The notes beneath the pieces are model-generated. The model ran no database searches. It was not told the DNA's origin and worked only from the letters and a program-made list of their open reading frames with translations. 56,111 nt of DNA from Streptomyces sp. NRRL F-5135 (GTDB lineage: Bacteria > Actinomycetota > Actinomycetes > Streptomycetales > Streptomycetaceae), in the NCBI RefSeq assembly GCF_000719775.1, contig NZ_JOHR01000031.1, positions 1 to 56,111 of the forward strand. Reading direction: 5' to 3'. How positions within the stretch are numbered: the stretch's first letter is position 1; each line of letters opens with the position of its first letter. Below, piece after piece: positions 16,201 to 24,137 of the stretch. Both the position numbers and the translations under genes were made by a program.

Positions 16201-17978
16201 GAGAGACTCTTCGTCTCGGCTCGCTGCTCCTTCAGCCGCTGGACCGCCTGGTCGTACTGCAACTGGGCGCGCTGCTGCTCAATGACCGTCGCCTTCGACC
16301 CGATCGCCTGAGTGGCACGCAGCCGGCTCTGGGCCTCCTGAACGTCCAGGACCGCGTCCCGCTCCGACAACTGGGCGTTCGCAAGCCTGTCCGACAGGTC
16401 AGCGAGCTGTCGGACCGCGTCCGCACGAGCCTGGGTCAAATCCTGCTGGGCCTGCCGTGCGGTCCGCTGCGCGTCCGCCAGCGACTCCTCCGCCTGCACG
16501 ACCTGCTCAGCCGCCGCCCGCTGCCTGTCTGCCGCCTGCTGAACGGCGTCCGCGAGGCTCTGCCGTGCCGCCTTGACCTGCTGAGCGGCCTGCCGATTGG
16601 CCTCCGCCGACGAGCGGACCGCATCCTCGACACCCTCTTCCGCCTGGCTGATCTGACGGGCCGCGTTCCGGTGAGCCGTCGCCAACGCCTGCTGGGCGCC
16701 CGCCATCTGCAACGCCTTCGACGCGCCCTGTCCGGTGGCCTGCGCGCCACGGATCGCCGCGGCCGAAGCCGCGTCCTGCGCGGCCTTCTGCGCCTGCAAG
16801 GCGCCAGCAATGTTCACGAACGCGGGAACCGCCACTGCGGCCAGAGCACCCACGCCCGCACCCGCGGCGACACCGGCCGCCGCGATCGACCCGATCCCCG
16901 CAGCAAGCACCGGGATCGCCGGGATAGCGGCAAGACCGGCGATGGCGACACTCAGCTGGAATACCGCCGCCATGGCGGCGGCAGTATTGACGTTCACGTT
17001 GACACGCTTGGCATCCAGTGCCGACGCGAGCGCCCCCACCGCGGCAAGTTGAGCCATAGCGTTGGCCGCGTCGACGCGGACGTCGACATCGGCATCGCTC
17101 GCGGACAGGCGTTCCAGGCGTGCCTGGATTTCCGTGATGCGCGCCATCGCTGTGGCCGCGTCGATGTCGATGCCGACACGCTGGTCCCGCAGGGCCGTCA
17201 GTTGGCCACGCAGCGACGCGATCTCTGCCTGCGCCGGGGAAGTGTCCGCACCGATGTTGATGTTGGGTAGGGATGCCTCGGCCTGCTGTACGGCCGCACG
17301 GAGCCGCTGCCCGAACGTGCCGTCTGTCTCCAGACGAATATGTCCGGGGCGGGCGGAGATCCGGTCAATCTCCTCGCGTACCGCCGCGAGCTGCGCCATT
17401 GCTGTGGCCGTGTCCGCCCGGACTGTGACATCGGGGTGCGCGGCGCCGAGCCGACGGAGCTGCTCCTCGATGTCGGTGATCTCGGTGCGGGCTGCCGCAG
17501 CGTCGATGTCGACGCCGATGCGCTTACCAGACAGGGTCTCCATGCGGACGCGGAGGGCCTGGAGATCAGCGTCGGCCTCGGATGTGTTGGCGTCGATCTG
17601 GATTTTCGGCAGGGAGCGGAACGCGGCTTCGAGGCGCGTCTTCATCGCCCGCGCGAACGCCCCGCCGGCATCCGAGCCTTGGCGGGTGGCGGCGGGGCGC
17701 GCCTGCTGCCCGCCCTGGGTGATGCCGTCCCGGAGCGAATCCCGGATCTGGGCCGTGATCCGGGCGGCGATCTGCGAGCCGATCTGCTGCCCGATCCGTG
17801 TGCCGATCGCATCCGACACGGCCCCCGACATTGCGGGCCCGAACGCCCGGCCCGCCGAACGGCCCGCATCCTCGCCAGCCCTGGTTGCCGCCGGTACGAG
17901 CCCGGAGCGGAGCCGCTGGTAGATGCCCTGGGTGTTGGGGATGACGTCGACCTCGACCGAGCCCACAGAGATCGCCAC
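13209..17978 (-). CDS. Tape measure protein with lytic transglycosylase domain
   Basis: 1589 aa; sets tail length and passes into the host during injection. The N-terminal 330 residues carry about four degenerate repeats of the type VDIDAATAMARITEIQARL. A hydrophobic stretch follows (340-400), then a long Ala/Gln/Arg coiled coil (about 400-760). A membrane-like segment lies near 950-975. From about 985 to 1140 come Trp-rich tandem repeats (LWxxxxxPVFGWIGxxxLWLW). Near 1400-1490 there is an SLT-type muramidase (TRESGWNPRAINLWD, then GLTQTIPPTF). GTG start after GGAGGAGG. By the usual 0.15 nm per residue the tail would be near 240 nm. Confidence 0.92.
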   Translation of the reverse strand: MAISVGSVEVDVIPNTQGIYQRLRSGLVPAATRAGEDAGRSAGRAFGPAMSGAVSDAIGTRIGQQIGSQIAARITAQIRDSLRDGITQGGQQARPAATRQGSDAGGAFARAMKTRLEAAFRSLPKIQIDANTSEADADLQALRVRMETLSGKRIGVDIDAAAARTEITDIEEQLRRLGAAHPDVTVRADTATAMAQLAAVREEIDRISARPGHIRLETDGTFGQRLRAAVQQAEASLPNINIGADTSPAQAEIASLRGQLTALRDQRVGIDIDAATAMARITEIQARLERLSASDADVDVRVDAANAMAQLAAVGALASALDAKRVNVNVNTAAAMAAVFQLSVAIAGLAAIPAIPVLAAGIGSIAAAGVAAGAGVGALAAVAVPAFVNIAGALQAQKAAQDAASAAAIRGAQATGQGASKALQMAGAQQALATAHRNAARQISQAEEGVEDAVRSSAEANRQAAQQVKAARQSLADAVQQAADRQRAAAEQVVQAEESLADAQRTARQAQQDLTQARADAVRQLADLSDRLANAQLSERDAVLDVQEAQSRLRATQAIGSKATVIEQQRAQLQYDQAVQRLKEQRAETKSLSDQKKAADKAGVEGSDLVKSAQQRVADAEAAVADQQQGLAKARQDAARQQVQNQRDIAAAQERVAEASRNVSKVQEDGARSVARAQESLVAAQQSAADSIASAQRQIASASQQAAGGVDQAAIAQAKYQKALAGMTPAARGTFNAFVQLRTVFGEWSRSLQPQVMPIFTRALNGLKNSLPGLTPFVEGAVRAITKLQDKVSQGFKSPWWKSFKTDLAGSVEPAVTGLGTSFGRVFVGMAGVVQAFLPHMDTISATMQRITGRFAEWGTGLKGSPEFERFLAYASGQGPILARAIGDISSAFYQVSKALAPLSGPVLEILGALGRGIASIAETLPWLIQGLYLAFIATRVWTLAMLAFNLVMNANPITLIIIGIVALVAAVVYAYKNFGWFRNLVQAVWAGIQTAALWAWNNVLKPVFSGIWSALQTVGRWATWLWSNVLGPVFGWIGEKAVWLWQSKIKPVWNAWRAGTGAVGAKVRELWDKFARPVFGWIGSRALWLWNNAIKPAWNAIQAGSRLLGAKFRELWDKYARPVFGWIADKGRWLWDKALRPAFDWIKKGVKSVGDSFRSAKEFIDKQWTQVQNIAKRPVRFVIDKVYNAGIVPTWNKIATAFGAPKIDPMKTKGWATGGVLPGYTPGKDVHQFYSPTGGGLALSGGEAIMRPEWTRAVGPGFVAAMNRLASTRGVSGVREALGGQQFKDGGIFSWIGKKAAGAGSAPWDTIKKGASWLKDSIESSARAGVKHLVDPLLKKLPGGETGFGKMIRRIPAKIIDSIFGYAKKADEKSVTALGSIGGTIPKGQHLAIINAALAAARVPPPGTTAQWQAGMNTLITRESGWNPRAINLWDINAKNGIPSQGLTQTIPPTFNAYVPKALKSRGILDPVANVAASIRYIVSRYGNITNVQQANASLPPKGYDSGGYLPPGISLVNNGTGRPEPVFTTAQANALTSMAARGGGADGPMEMTGTLVLDSGELMGTFKGVVRQENAQVLTALRARPRR

Positions 17979-17997
17979 GGGAGCCTCCTCCCGCGCG

Positions 17998-18821
17998 TCA
18001 GGCCGCGCCCCCGTTGATCAGCTCGAACAGACGCTGGCTGGCCGCCGCGGACATCGACTCGCGTTTCTTCGTCCGGATCACACCCGGCCGGCGCATCGGC
18101 TCCGGCGGCCGGGGCTTCGGCCCCTTACCGTCGTGATTGACCTTCGCTAGGACATACGTCAGATACCGGATCGCGTCATTGTTGCTTGCCAGGAGCTGTT
18201 CGAGCTGAGACCAGCGGCCCCTCTCCGGCTCGCCCTGCTCCGCCTGCGCCTCAAGCTCCTCCGGCGACAGTTCGTTCCGTAGCGCGGTCATCGTCGCCGA
18301 CTCGGGTGGCAAGCCCTGGATGAGGACCCGAAGCCGCCGGGGCGTCATCTCGCCGCGCCAGTAGGCGTCTATCTGGTCGGCGTCGCGCGGATACCAGTGC
18401 GCGAGATCAGCCTCTACCGCCTCCGCGTGGGCTTCGACGAGCCCGTGGGTCCACCGGATTTTCCCAGCGATTCACCGGAGGACGCGCCAGCGTCCTCCAT
18501 GAAGGCGTTCATGTCCTCGTTCGTCGGGTCGATGTCGAGGTACAGCTGGTAGGAGTCGGGGGCGAGAATGTCCTGCATGAAGTCGTCCATCTCGCCAGCC
18601 CGGAGCTTGCGCATGGTGGACTGGCGCCAGGCGCCCGACGGGACGATGTCGACGTCATGCCCGGCCAGCACGGCGGGTACGTAGTGGCCTTCGGCTTCGG
18701 CCTCTTGAGCCTCGGCCGCGCCGACTTCCTCGTCGTCGCGGACGGCGGGCGCCAGATCGCGCGGTGCGCGGGCGGGCCGCGCGGTGGTCTTGCGGGTGGA
18801 TGTGCGGCTGTTCGCTGCCAT
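17998..18821 (-). CDS. Tail assembly chaperone, -1 frameshift product
   Basis: Read as 18821-18459 and then 18459-17998 after a -1 slip, giving 274 aa. The downstream frame is open from the slip site and continues GKIRWTHGLVEAHAEAVEADLAHWYPRDADQI (key residues), then TPRRLRVLIQGLP, matching the conserved C-terminal part of siphovirus gpGT-type chaperones. No independent ribosome binding site serves the downstream frame. The long form normally binds tape measure and recruits tail tube subunits. It lies between the major tail and tape measure genes, as expected. Confidence 0.8.
18414..18821 (-). CDS. Tail assembly chaperone, short form (gpG-like)
   Basis: 135 aa, zero-frame product of the chaperone gene. 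A basic, low-complexity N-terminus (MAANSRTSTRKTTARPARAP) is followed by a conserved-looking core (DFMQDILAPDSYQLYLDID). I start at 18821, where GAGGAGG precedes the ATG. The slippery heptamer lies 15 codons before its stop. Confidence 0.8.
   Translation of the reverse strand: MAANSRTSTRKTTARPARAPRDLAPAVRDDEEVGAAEAQEAEAEGHYVPAVLAGHDVDIVPSGAWRQSTMRKLRAGEMDDFMQDILAPDSYQLYLDIDPTNEDMNAFMEDAGASSGESLGKSGGPTGSSKPTRRR
18459..18465 (-). other. -1 ribosomal frameshift site GGGAAAA
   Basis: The minus-strand heptamer GGGAAAA stands in the zero frame as G GGA AAA, the ideal X XXY YYZ register. After the slip the ribosome reads ATC CGG TGG into the conserved chaperone C-terminus. The site and position are standard for long-tailed phages. 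Confidence 0.85.
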
Positions 18822-18911
18822 GGGCGCGGGCCTCCTCAATCAGGGCGCAGGCAAGGAAAGGTGAAGGATGGGCGAGCCGGCCCGCGCCAACGTGCGGCCC
18901 GCCCACCCAGC

Positions 18912-19499
18912 TCAGGAGCCCGTGTAAGCGGGCGTCGCCGGCAGCTTGTCGACGTGGTAGACCGTGTTGCCTGCCTCGTCCGGGTAGGTGGTGATCGTCC
19001 ACTCGTAGCCGGACATCTCGTCCTGCTTGAAGGACACGTCGGAGCGGTCGTTGATCTCGCCCTGGGGGACGTAAAAGCCCCGGAAAGATTCGCCGTCGAC
19101 GACGAGGAACCAGAACGCGCGGCGGTCCGGGACGGGGCTCGCGGTCTCAGCGAACGTGGTGATCCCGTCGACGTCCGGCTCCAGCGCCGCGGCATCGAGA
19201 CGGTACTGGAGTGACTGGACGGCGACCCGGGAGGTCTCCCACACCGTCAGCCCGAACGTCCGCACGCTCTTGGTGATCTGTGTGCGGAACGGGGAGGTGA
19301 GCCCCCACGGCGTGAACTCCTGCGAGTCCTCGTCGAAGCCGTAAGTCAGGCCATCGTCGGAGATCGCGCCGAGCGGCTCCCACGGGGCAACGGGCTGCGA
19401 CAGAGGCGACGCGAGAGCGGGAGTCCCGACGGGCGATACCCAGCCCCCGCCGTTCGCTCCGACGACCGTCAGGTCCGCAGCGCGGGTGATGTTGACCAT
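18912..19499 (-). CDS. Major tail (tube) protein
   Basis: 195 aa; forms the stacked hexameric tail tube. The start ATG at 19499 follows GGAG. The sequence has the usual tail-tube layout: APWEPLGAISDDGLTYGFDE, KSVRTFGLTVWETSR, then a beta-rich C-terminal half (RAFWFLVVDGE, EMSGYEWTITTY). It precedes the chaperones and is separately preceded by a hairpin. Confidence 0.8.
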   Translation of the reverse strand: MVNITRAADLTVVGANGGGWVSPVGTPALASPLSQPVAPWEPLGAISDDGLTYGFDEDSQEFTPWGLTSPFRTQITKSVRTFGLTVWETSRVAVQSLQYRLDAAALEPDVDGITTFAETASPVPDRRAFWFLVVDGESFRGFYVPQGEINDRSDVSFKQDEMSGYEWTITTYPDEAGNTVYHVDKLPATPAYTGS

Positions 19500-19520
19500 G
19501 ATGTCTCCAGACATGCGAAA

Positions 19521-19559
19521 GCCCGCGCACGGGCAGGATTGAAGGGGTCCGGCGCGGGC
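19521..19559 (-). terminator. Hairpin before major tail gene
   Basis: GCCCGCGC and GCGCGGGC form an eight-base-pair stem followed on the minus strand by TTT. It lies in the longest gap of the head-tail operon and may adjust expression between connectors and the tail tube. Confidence 0.5.
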
Positions 19560-19568
19560 CCAGGCCGG

Positions 19569-19970
19569 TCAGGAGACCGGATGGCTGTAGATCTGATAAG
19601 TGGCCCCGACGCGGCGGAGTCCGGTGTTCTCGTAGGGGCGAACAGCAGGGGGTGGCTGGGAGGTGATCCGTCCGTACACGGCACGACCCGTTGCCGACCC
19701 AGCCAGCTCGGTCAGCAGCCAGCCTCTGATCTCGCCTGCGAGTGCGATCGCCTCACCGCGGGTCGCCGCGTACACGTCGATATCCACGAGCGCCCGGTCG
19801 ACCCGGAAGCCGTCGTCGGAGCCGGCCCGGATGCGCTGAACCTGCACGGTCGGGAGTTCGTCGAGCAGGTGATTATCGACCTCGTCCCGCACCACGACGG
19901 ACGGACCAGCCTTCGCCTGGAGCCAGCCGATCAAGTCCAGTTCGATGTCGACCGATCCGACGGCGGCCAT
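19569..19970 (-). CDS. Tail terminator-like protein
   Basis: 133 aa, coupled to the upstream neck gene by a TGATG overlap. The order (neck protein, this gene, major tail protein) and the fold hints (VDIELDLIGWLQAK, ALVDIDVYAATRGEAIAL) fit the tail terminator that caps the tube. Assigned by synteny. Confidence 0.65.
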   Translation of the reverse strand: MAAVGSVDIELDLIGWLQAKAGPSVVVRDEVDNHLLDELPTVQVQRIRAGSDDGFRVDRALVDIDVYAATRGEAIALAGEIRGWLLTELAGSATGRAVYGRITSQPPPAVRPYENTGLRRVGATYQIYSHPVS

Positions 19971-20299
19971 CAGTCACCACCCGCTGCGGCAGCCCGCACC
20001 AGCACGTGGTGCGCGCGGACGCGCTCTGTGCCGTACTCCACGAACCGGGCATAGTAGGCGGTGTTTGTGACCGTCGCTGTCGCACGGTCCTTCCGACGTC
20101 CACCCCGGGCTGTTGTCGTCACCACGAAGGACGACTTGTAGTGCCCCGGATGCGGATCCGAAGGTCCGCCCACCGGAGCGATGCTCACCGCCGCGTCGGC
20201 GATCCGCTCGGCGCGATACAGCATGTCCGCCTGGATCATCCTCGACTTCAGAAGCTGCCCGACACCCTTCTTGGACATCTTGAACCTGGCAGGCATCAT
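19970..20299 (-). CDS. HK97 gp10-like neck protein
   Basis: 109 aa. ATG at 20299 is preferred because GAGGTGG precedes it; a GTG at 20305 is an alternative. GHYKSSFVV and NTAYYARFVEYGTER are typical of the HK97 gp10 family, tail-completion proteins at the head-tail joint. The gene faces the lone rightward DUF4429 gene 28 bases away. Confidence 0.75.
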   Translation of the reverse strand: MMPARFKMSKKGVGQLLKSRMIQADMLYRAERIADAAVSIAPVGGPSDPHPGHYKSSFVVTTTARGGRRKDRATATVTNTAYYARFVEYGTERVRAHHVLVRAAAAGGD

Positions 20300-20327
20300 G
20301 ACCACCTCTACTCACTAGGGGGCAGGC

Positions 20328-20648
20328 ATGGACGTCAAGGGCGTCATGGGAAGCATCCATTTCGACGGCGAATGGATCACCATCGTCAAGAAGGAAGTCG
20401 GCCAGCAGCAGCGCGAGTTCCGCATACGTGCCGCCGACGTCACCGGCACCCGGCTCAAGCCCGGAACCCGCCTGTTCCACGGCTACGTCCAGTTCGTACT
20501 GCCCGGCAGTGCGCCGGCCGACGAGTCCAAGAGCCTCCTTACGGGAGGTCGTCCACCGCAGTCCGACCCGCACAGCCTGTCTATTCGCCGCAGCGCCAAC
20601 GACGCGGCAGCCGAGTTGGTCGCCGCCGTAGAGCAGGCCCGCGGCTAG
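20328..20648 (+). CDS. DUF4429 family protein, antisense insert in head-tail operon
   Basis: 106 aa beginning MDVKGVMGSIHFDGEWITI. The pattern VKG..G.I.FDG.W.TI, GTRLFHGYVQF and the C-terminal helix ELVAAVEQAR match DUF4429, a PH-like fold of actinobacteria with unknown ligand. GGGGGCAGGC precedes the ATG. It is the only rightward gene in a 22-kb leftward block. Its stop overlaps the stop of the opposing connector gene by four bases. Such placement is typical of a moron, expressed independently of the virion genes. Confidence 0.75.
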   Translation: MDVKGVMGSIHFDGEWITIVKKEVGQQQREFRIRAADVTGTRLKPGTRLFHGYVQFVLPGSAPADESKSLLTGGRPPQSDPHSLSIRRSANDAAAELVAAVEQARG

Positions 20649-21007
20649 CCAGTGACCCGATCCGCCGCGACCTGCACCGGGCCTCGGGTGCCGGTGAACG
20701 GACTACGGCCCCAGTCGCCGGGCTCACCCGTGATCTCGCAGACCTCGCCGCGGATACGAGCCTTATCAGTGGTGCGCACCTGCGTTCCAGGCGGTGCGTA
20801 CACGGTGTAGCCGACAATGACCGTGTCCCGCCCCTGCTGCTCAGGTCCGCCCACCTGCAGAGTCTGGGCTCGCGGGGTGACCACACACCCGTACACGTCG
20901 AACGATTCGTCCGGTCCTGGCAACGGCTGCCCGCGCGGATCACGCCCCGGCGACAGGCCGGTACGCAGGATCCGCACCGTCTCCCCGAACGGGTACGGGA
21001 CAGGCAT
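20645..21007 (-). CDS. Head closure-type connector
   Basis: 120 aa, coupled to the upstream gene by TGATG. The beta-rich sequence (ETVRILRTGL, YGCVVTPRAQTLQVGG, YTVYAPPGTQVRTTDKARI) is typical of head-closure or stopper proteins of the SPP1 gp16 type. Position in the connector series supports it. Confidence 0.65.
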   Translation of the reverse strand: MPVPYPFGETVRILRTGLSPGRDPRGQPLPGPDESFDVYGCVVTPRAQTLQVGGPEQQGRDTVIVGYTVYAPPGTQVRTTDKARIRGEVCEITGEPGDWGRSPFTGTRGPVQVAADRVTG

Positions 21008-21423
21008 CAGGGATACCCCCAGCCTGGTTCGTAGTCCTCGAAGACCCCATAGTCCGCGTCGATCGGCCAGGTAGGTGACGGGTCAGCCGTCACCGGAGTC
21101 GGGTCCACGGTGAACGCGCCGCCACGGCCAGCAAGAGACTTGAGCGCAGACTTGTCGGCCTTGGTGAGGTACAGACCGCCCGAGCCGGACGGCCGCTGCA
21201 CCGACATGGGGCCGATCGTCTCGTAGGACACCTGCTGCGGGTTCACATACGCCCGGCCGGCGACCGACAGGACGACAGCCTCCGCGCCCTCCGGCAGCGG
21301 CTTGACGACCGTCTGGCACAGCGCAGTCGCCGTCTGGATCAGCAGGTCAGCGCGGTCGCCCTGGATCTCATCCAGCCCCAGGTACAGGCCAAGCTGTTCG
21401 GCAGTCGGAGGAACGAATGCCAC
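21007..21423 (-). CDS. Head-tail connector protein
   Basis: 138 aa. The GTG at 21423 follows GAGGAGG by five bases. An N-terminal helical part (TAEQLGLYLGLDEIQGDRAD) with ATALCQTVV and a later YETIGPMSVQR segment resemble the HK97 gp6/SPP1 gp15 connector family that docks beneath the portal. Confidence 0.7.
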   Translation of the reverse strand: MAFVPPTAEQLGLYLGLDEIQGDRADLLIQTATALCQTVVKPLPEGAEAVVLSVAGRAYVNPQQVSYETIGPMSVQRPSGSGGLYLTKADKSALKSLAGRGGAFTVDPTPVTADPSPTWPIDADYGVFEDYEPGWGYP

Positions 21424-21433
21424 GGTCGCCTCC

Positions 21434-22465
21434 TCAGACCAGGGACTCCACAGCACCGCACCAGGCGGCCAGGTCGACGGCCGGGTCCAGTTCCGCAGAC
21501 CGGGCCTTGGCCCGCCTCGCCGCCAGCCGGTACTCGGCGGCCGTAAACAGCTTCCGCAGAACCGCCTCGTAGCCGTCGACGTCATTGCGGTCCACGAAGA
21601 TCCCCGCCTCGCCAAGGGACTCGCACAGGCCCGGGGTTGGATGGGCCACGACAGGAATACCGCTCGCGAGCGCTTCACAGCCGGCCCGTCCCCACGACTC
21701 ATACGAAGACGGCATCAGCAGCACCCGCGTGCGGGCATACACCTGCTCCCGCATGTCCTCCCCGCGCACGTGCTCGACAACCTCGACGTTGGGCAGGTCG
21801 GGCAAGATCTGCACCCCATAGGCGCCCTTCACCGCAAGGAACTGCTGCTTGGGCATCCGCTCGGCCAACGCCTTCAAGACGTGGCCGCCCTTCTCCGAAT
21901 TGCAGTTGATCAGCGTGATGGCCTTGCCGGGCTTCGTCGCATACTCAGCGGCGAACACCGGAGGCCGCACGATCAGTCTGACAGCCGGACGAACAGACTT
22001 GGGGTACTCGGCGAAGAAGAGCTCCGCCTCCCGCTCCATCCAGAGTGAGTTGTACACCGCCAGCGCGGTACCGCCCGCAGCCACATCCCGGAACGTCGGC
22101 CGATGCGTGTTGTGGCAGACAACCACCAGTGGCTTGCCGTAGCCGCGGGCTAGCGAAGCCGTCGACGGAACCGTCTCCAGATGCGCCACCAGCACATCCG
22201 CCCGTCGCACTGCCAACGAAAAGTCGAGCCTCGACTCCAATGGGATGACCTTGATGCCGCGATACACGTACTCCTGGTGGGCCTTCCCGTATCGGGACAG
22301 CCACACCGACACGTCGTGCCCGCGCTCCACCAACGGACGCAGCATCGACACCAGCATGTGCTCGGCACCCGCATTGTGCTCCGGGGGCATCGCATGCACG
22401 CGAGCCACGATTCGCAGGGGCTTGGCTGCCCCGCCCGGCGCGGAAGCCGGGACAGCCCTCCCCAT
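21434..22465 (-). CDS. GT4-like glycosyltransferase in capsid operon
   Basis: 343 aa, GT-B fold. The N-terminal half begins RIVARVHAMPPEHNAGAEHM, the usual glycine/acceptor loop. The C-terminal half has the nucleotide-sugar site: NSEKGGHVLKALAERMP, LMPSSYESWGRAGCEALASG (EX7E motif, Glu...Glu), and PVVAHPTPGLCESLGEAG. It overlaps the major capsid stop by one base (TGATG), so the two are translationally coupled. No sugar-biosynthesis gene is near, so the donor is probably host-made. Modification of the capsid or another virion protein is a reasonable inference. Confidence 0.85.
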   Translation of the reverse strand: MGRAVPASAPGGAAKPLRIVARVHAMPPEHNAGAEHMLVSMLRPLVERGHDVSVWLSRYGKAHQEYVYRGIKVIPLESRLDFSLAVRRADVLVAHLETVPSTASLARGYGKPLVVVCHNTHRPTFRDVAAGGTALAVYNSLWMEREAELFFAEYPKSVRPAVRLIVRPPVFAAEYATKPGKAITLINCNSEKGGHVLKALAERMPKQQFLAVKGAYGVQILPDLPNVEVVEHVRGEDMREQVYARTRVLLMPSSYESWGRAGCEALASGIPVVAHPTPGLCESLGEAGIFVDRNDVDGYEAVLRKLFTAAEYRLAARRAKARSAELDPAVDLAAWCGAVESLV

Positions 22466-23421
22466 CAGGAACCGCTCGGGGTGCCGGTGAACTTCACGAA
22501 CGCGTCCACGTCGCCCAGGACGAAGCCGTAGTAGGCCTCGGCGAGGATCAGGACGAGGTTCTCCTGGAACGCGGAGTGGACGCCGCCCTCCTCGTCGACG
22601 TAAGTGGCCTCGTTGGACACCCGAATGGTGATGTCCATTCCCACGCCATAAGCCGCCTGGGACCAGTCGCCGCCGATCGCACGCAGACCCGTGTCCACCG
22701 AGGTGGACTGACGGCGCTGCTTGCCCGACACGCTCCGTGAATAGGCGAGCGGCTCACCGATCAGAGTGCCCGCCGCGGCCATGTTCGTGCCCGGCGTCTG
22801 CGTGTCCACCAGGATCGGCCGGCCCGTCGTGTCCGTCGCCAGCAGCAGAGACGGCTTCAGCCGGTGGTCTGCGACGGTTCCGGTGTAGTCCCAGTCGGAG
22901 TCGACGACCTCGGCCATACCGTTGACGAAGTCCGCCCAGATACCACCCTGGGCCTGCGTCGCCGTACCCAGCTCCACCGAGTTGGAGGTGGCCGCCAGGT
23001 ACTCGGTGAAGGGGCCGGTGGCGCCCTTCATCGTCTTGCCGTGGATCGTCGCGTGGTCGAAGGCCCGCGCGAACGCCGTCGGCAGATCCTTCTCCAGCTG
23101 GTCGTAGAGGCCGCCTGTGTTCGTCTTCGCGACTTCCATGGCAACCGGGATCAGCACGGCGACCTTCTTGGCCTGCATCTGCTTGACGTCGATGCCGCCG
23201 GTCGACAGGGGCTTCTTTGCGGCCTGGCCGACCCAGTCAGCGACCGGGACGTCCATCGGAATCGGCACGGATGTGGTGGCGTCCAGGGCCAGCGGCGCCG
23301 GACGGGCCAGTTGCATGACCGCGCTGGCCTCCACCGACTTCTCGAAAATCGGAGCCGTGATCGTGCGTGGCAGCAGTTCGGAGGGAACACTGCTCGTGGT
23401 GATAGGGGCGGTAGCCGCCAT
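22465..23421 (-). CDS. Major capsid protein
   Basis: 318 aa; HK97-fold shell protein. The N-terminal arm is followed by E-loop and spine helix features (VEASAVMQLARPAPL, VPVADWVGQAAKKPLS, KKVAVLIPVAMEVAKT) and later axial-domain segments (ATIHGKTM, GMDITIRVSNEATY, NLVLILAEAYYGFVLGD), typical of phage capsid family proteins. AAGGA precedes the ATG. No large N-terminal delta domain or separate protease is evident; a scaffold gene lies upstream. Confidence 0.85.
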   Translation of the reverse strand: MAATAPITTSSVPSELLPRTITAPIFEKSVEASAVMQLARPAPLALDATTSVPIPMDVPVADWVGQAAKKPLSTGGIDVKQMQAKKVAVLIPVAMEVAKTNTGGLYDQLEKDLPTAFARAFDHATIHGKTMKGATGPFTEYLAATSNSVELGTATQAQGGIWADFVNGMAEVVDSDWDYTGTVADHRLKPSLLLATDTTGRPILVDTQTPGTNMAAAGTLIGEPLAYSRSVSGKQRRQSTSVDTGLRAIGGDWSQAAYGVGMDITIRVSNEATYVDEEGGVHSAFQENLVLILAEAYYGFVLGDVDAFVKFTGTPSGS

Positions 23422-23442
23422 GATTCCTTCTCTCAGCGGCCA

Positions 23443-24075
23443 CTAAAGCCGCGGCTTGAACCACGCGGCGAACTCGTCGCGTGGGCTGGGGGCCTGCTTT
23501 TTGTTGGCGCCGGACGCCTGAGTGCGATCCGGTGCGGGACGCCGCGGGCCCTCCTGGGGCTGGGTCTTCGCCCAGTGCGGCTTGCGCTCCAAGAGCGCGT
23601 CGAGGTCCGCCTTGATGGCCGCCTCGTCGATGTCGCCGTCAGAGTCGATGTACGAGTCGAGATCCAGCGCGCCGACCGCGTCTTCCGGGTCCGCGAACCC
23701 GGTCATCGCCAGCGCCTGCACCTGTGTGCGCACCAGCCGCTGACGCGTCTTGGTGATCTGCTCCTGCGCCTGCGTCAGCTGGTCGTTGAGCCGCTCGGAC
23801 TCCGTCTTCTCGGAGTCCTTGATGCGCTGCAGCTCGGCGAGGAGCGGCTCGGCCTTCTTGAGCCGGTCGCGAAGGTTCCTGGCCTCGCTGTTCTTCTTGC
23901 GGAGCTCCGCCTCGAACTTGGCTCGGTCGAACGTCTTGTCCTCGGCTCCGGTATCCGCCTCCCGGGCGTCATCCGTAGCCTCGGTGCCGCCCTGCTCCGT
24001 GGCCGCCGTCTCCTCGACGGTCCCCTCGGTGCCGGACTCCTGCTGCTCGCTGGTCTGCTCGGTCTCTTCGGGCAT
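23443..24075 (-). CDS. Scaffolding protein
   Basis: 210 aa. A strongly acidic N-terminus (EETEQTSEQQESG), a central coiled coil (about 60-125: FEAELRKKNSEARNLRDRL) and a short basic C-terminus (DEFAAWFKPRL) are the hallmarks of a capsid scaffold. The ATG at 24075 follows GGAGGG. It lies immediately upstream of the capsid gene. Confidence 0.8.
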   Translation of the reverse strand: MPEETEQTSEQQESGTEGTVEETAATEQGGTEATDDAREADTGAEDKTFDRAKFEAELRKKNSEARNLRDRLKKAEPLLAELQRIKDSEKTESERLNDQLTQAQEQITKTRQRLVRTQVQALAMTGFADPEDAVGALDLDSYIDSDGDIDEAAIKADLDALLERKPHWAKTQPQEGPRRPAPDRTQASGANKKQAPSPRDEFAAWFKPRL

Positions 24076-24137
24076 GACGAATCGGCCCTCCAGGGGCTGG
24101 GAAATGAGAAAGATCGCCACCAGGGCGACCTCGTTGA

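Noticed and set aside
13737..17270. Long rightward reading frames antisense to the tape measure gene
   Set aside because: They are Arg/Leu-rich shadows of the GC-rich tape measure coding strand without family-like sequence.
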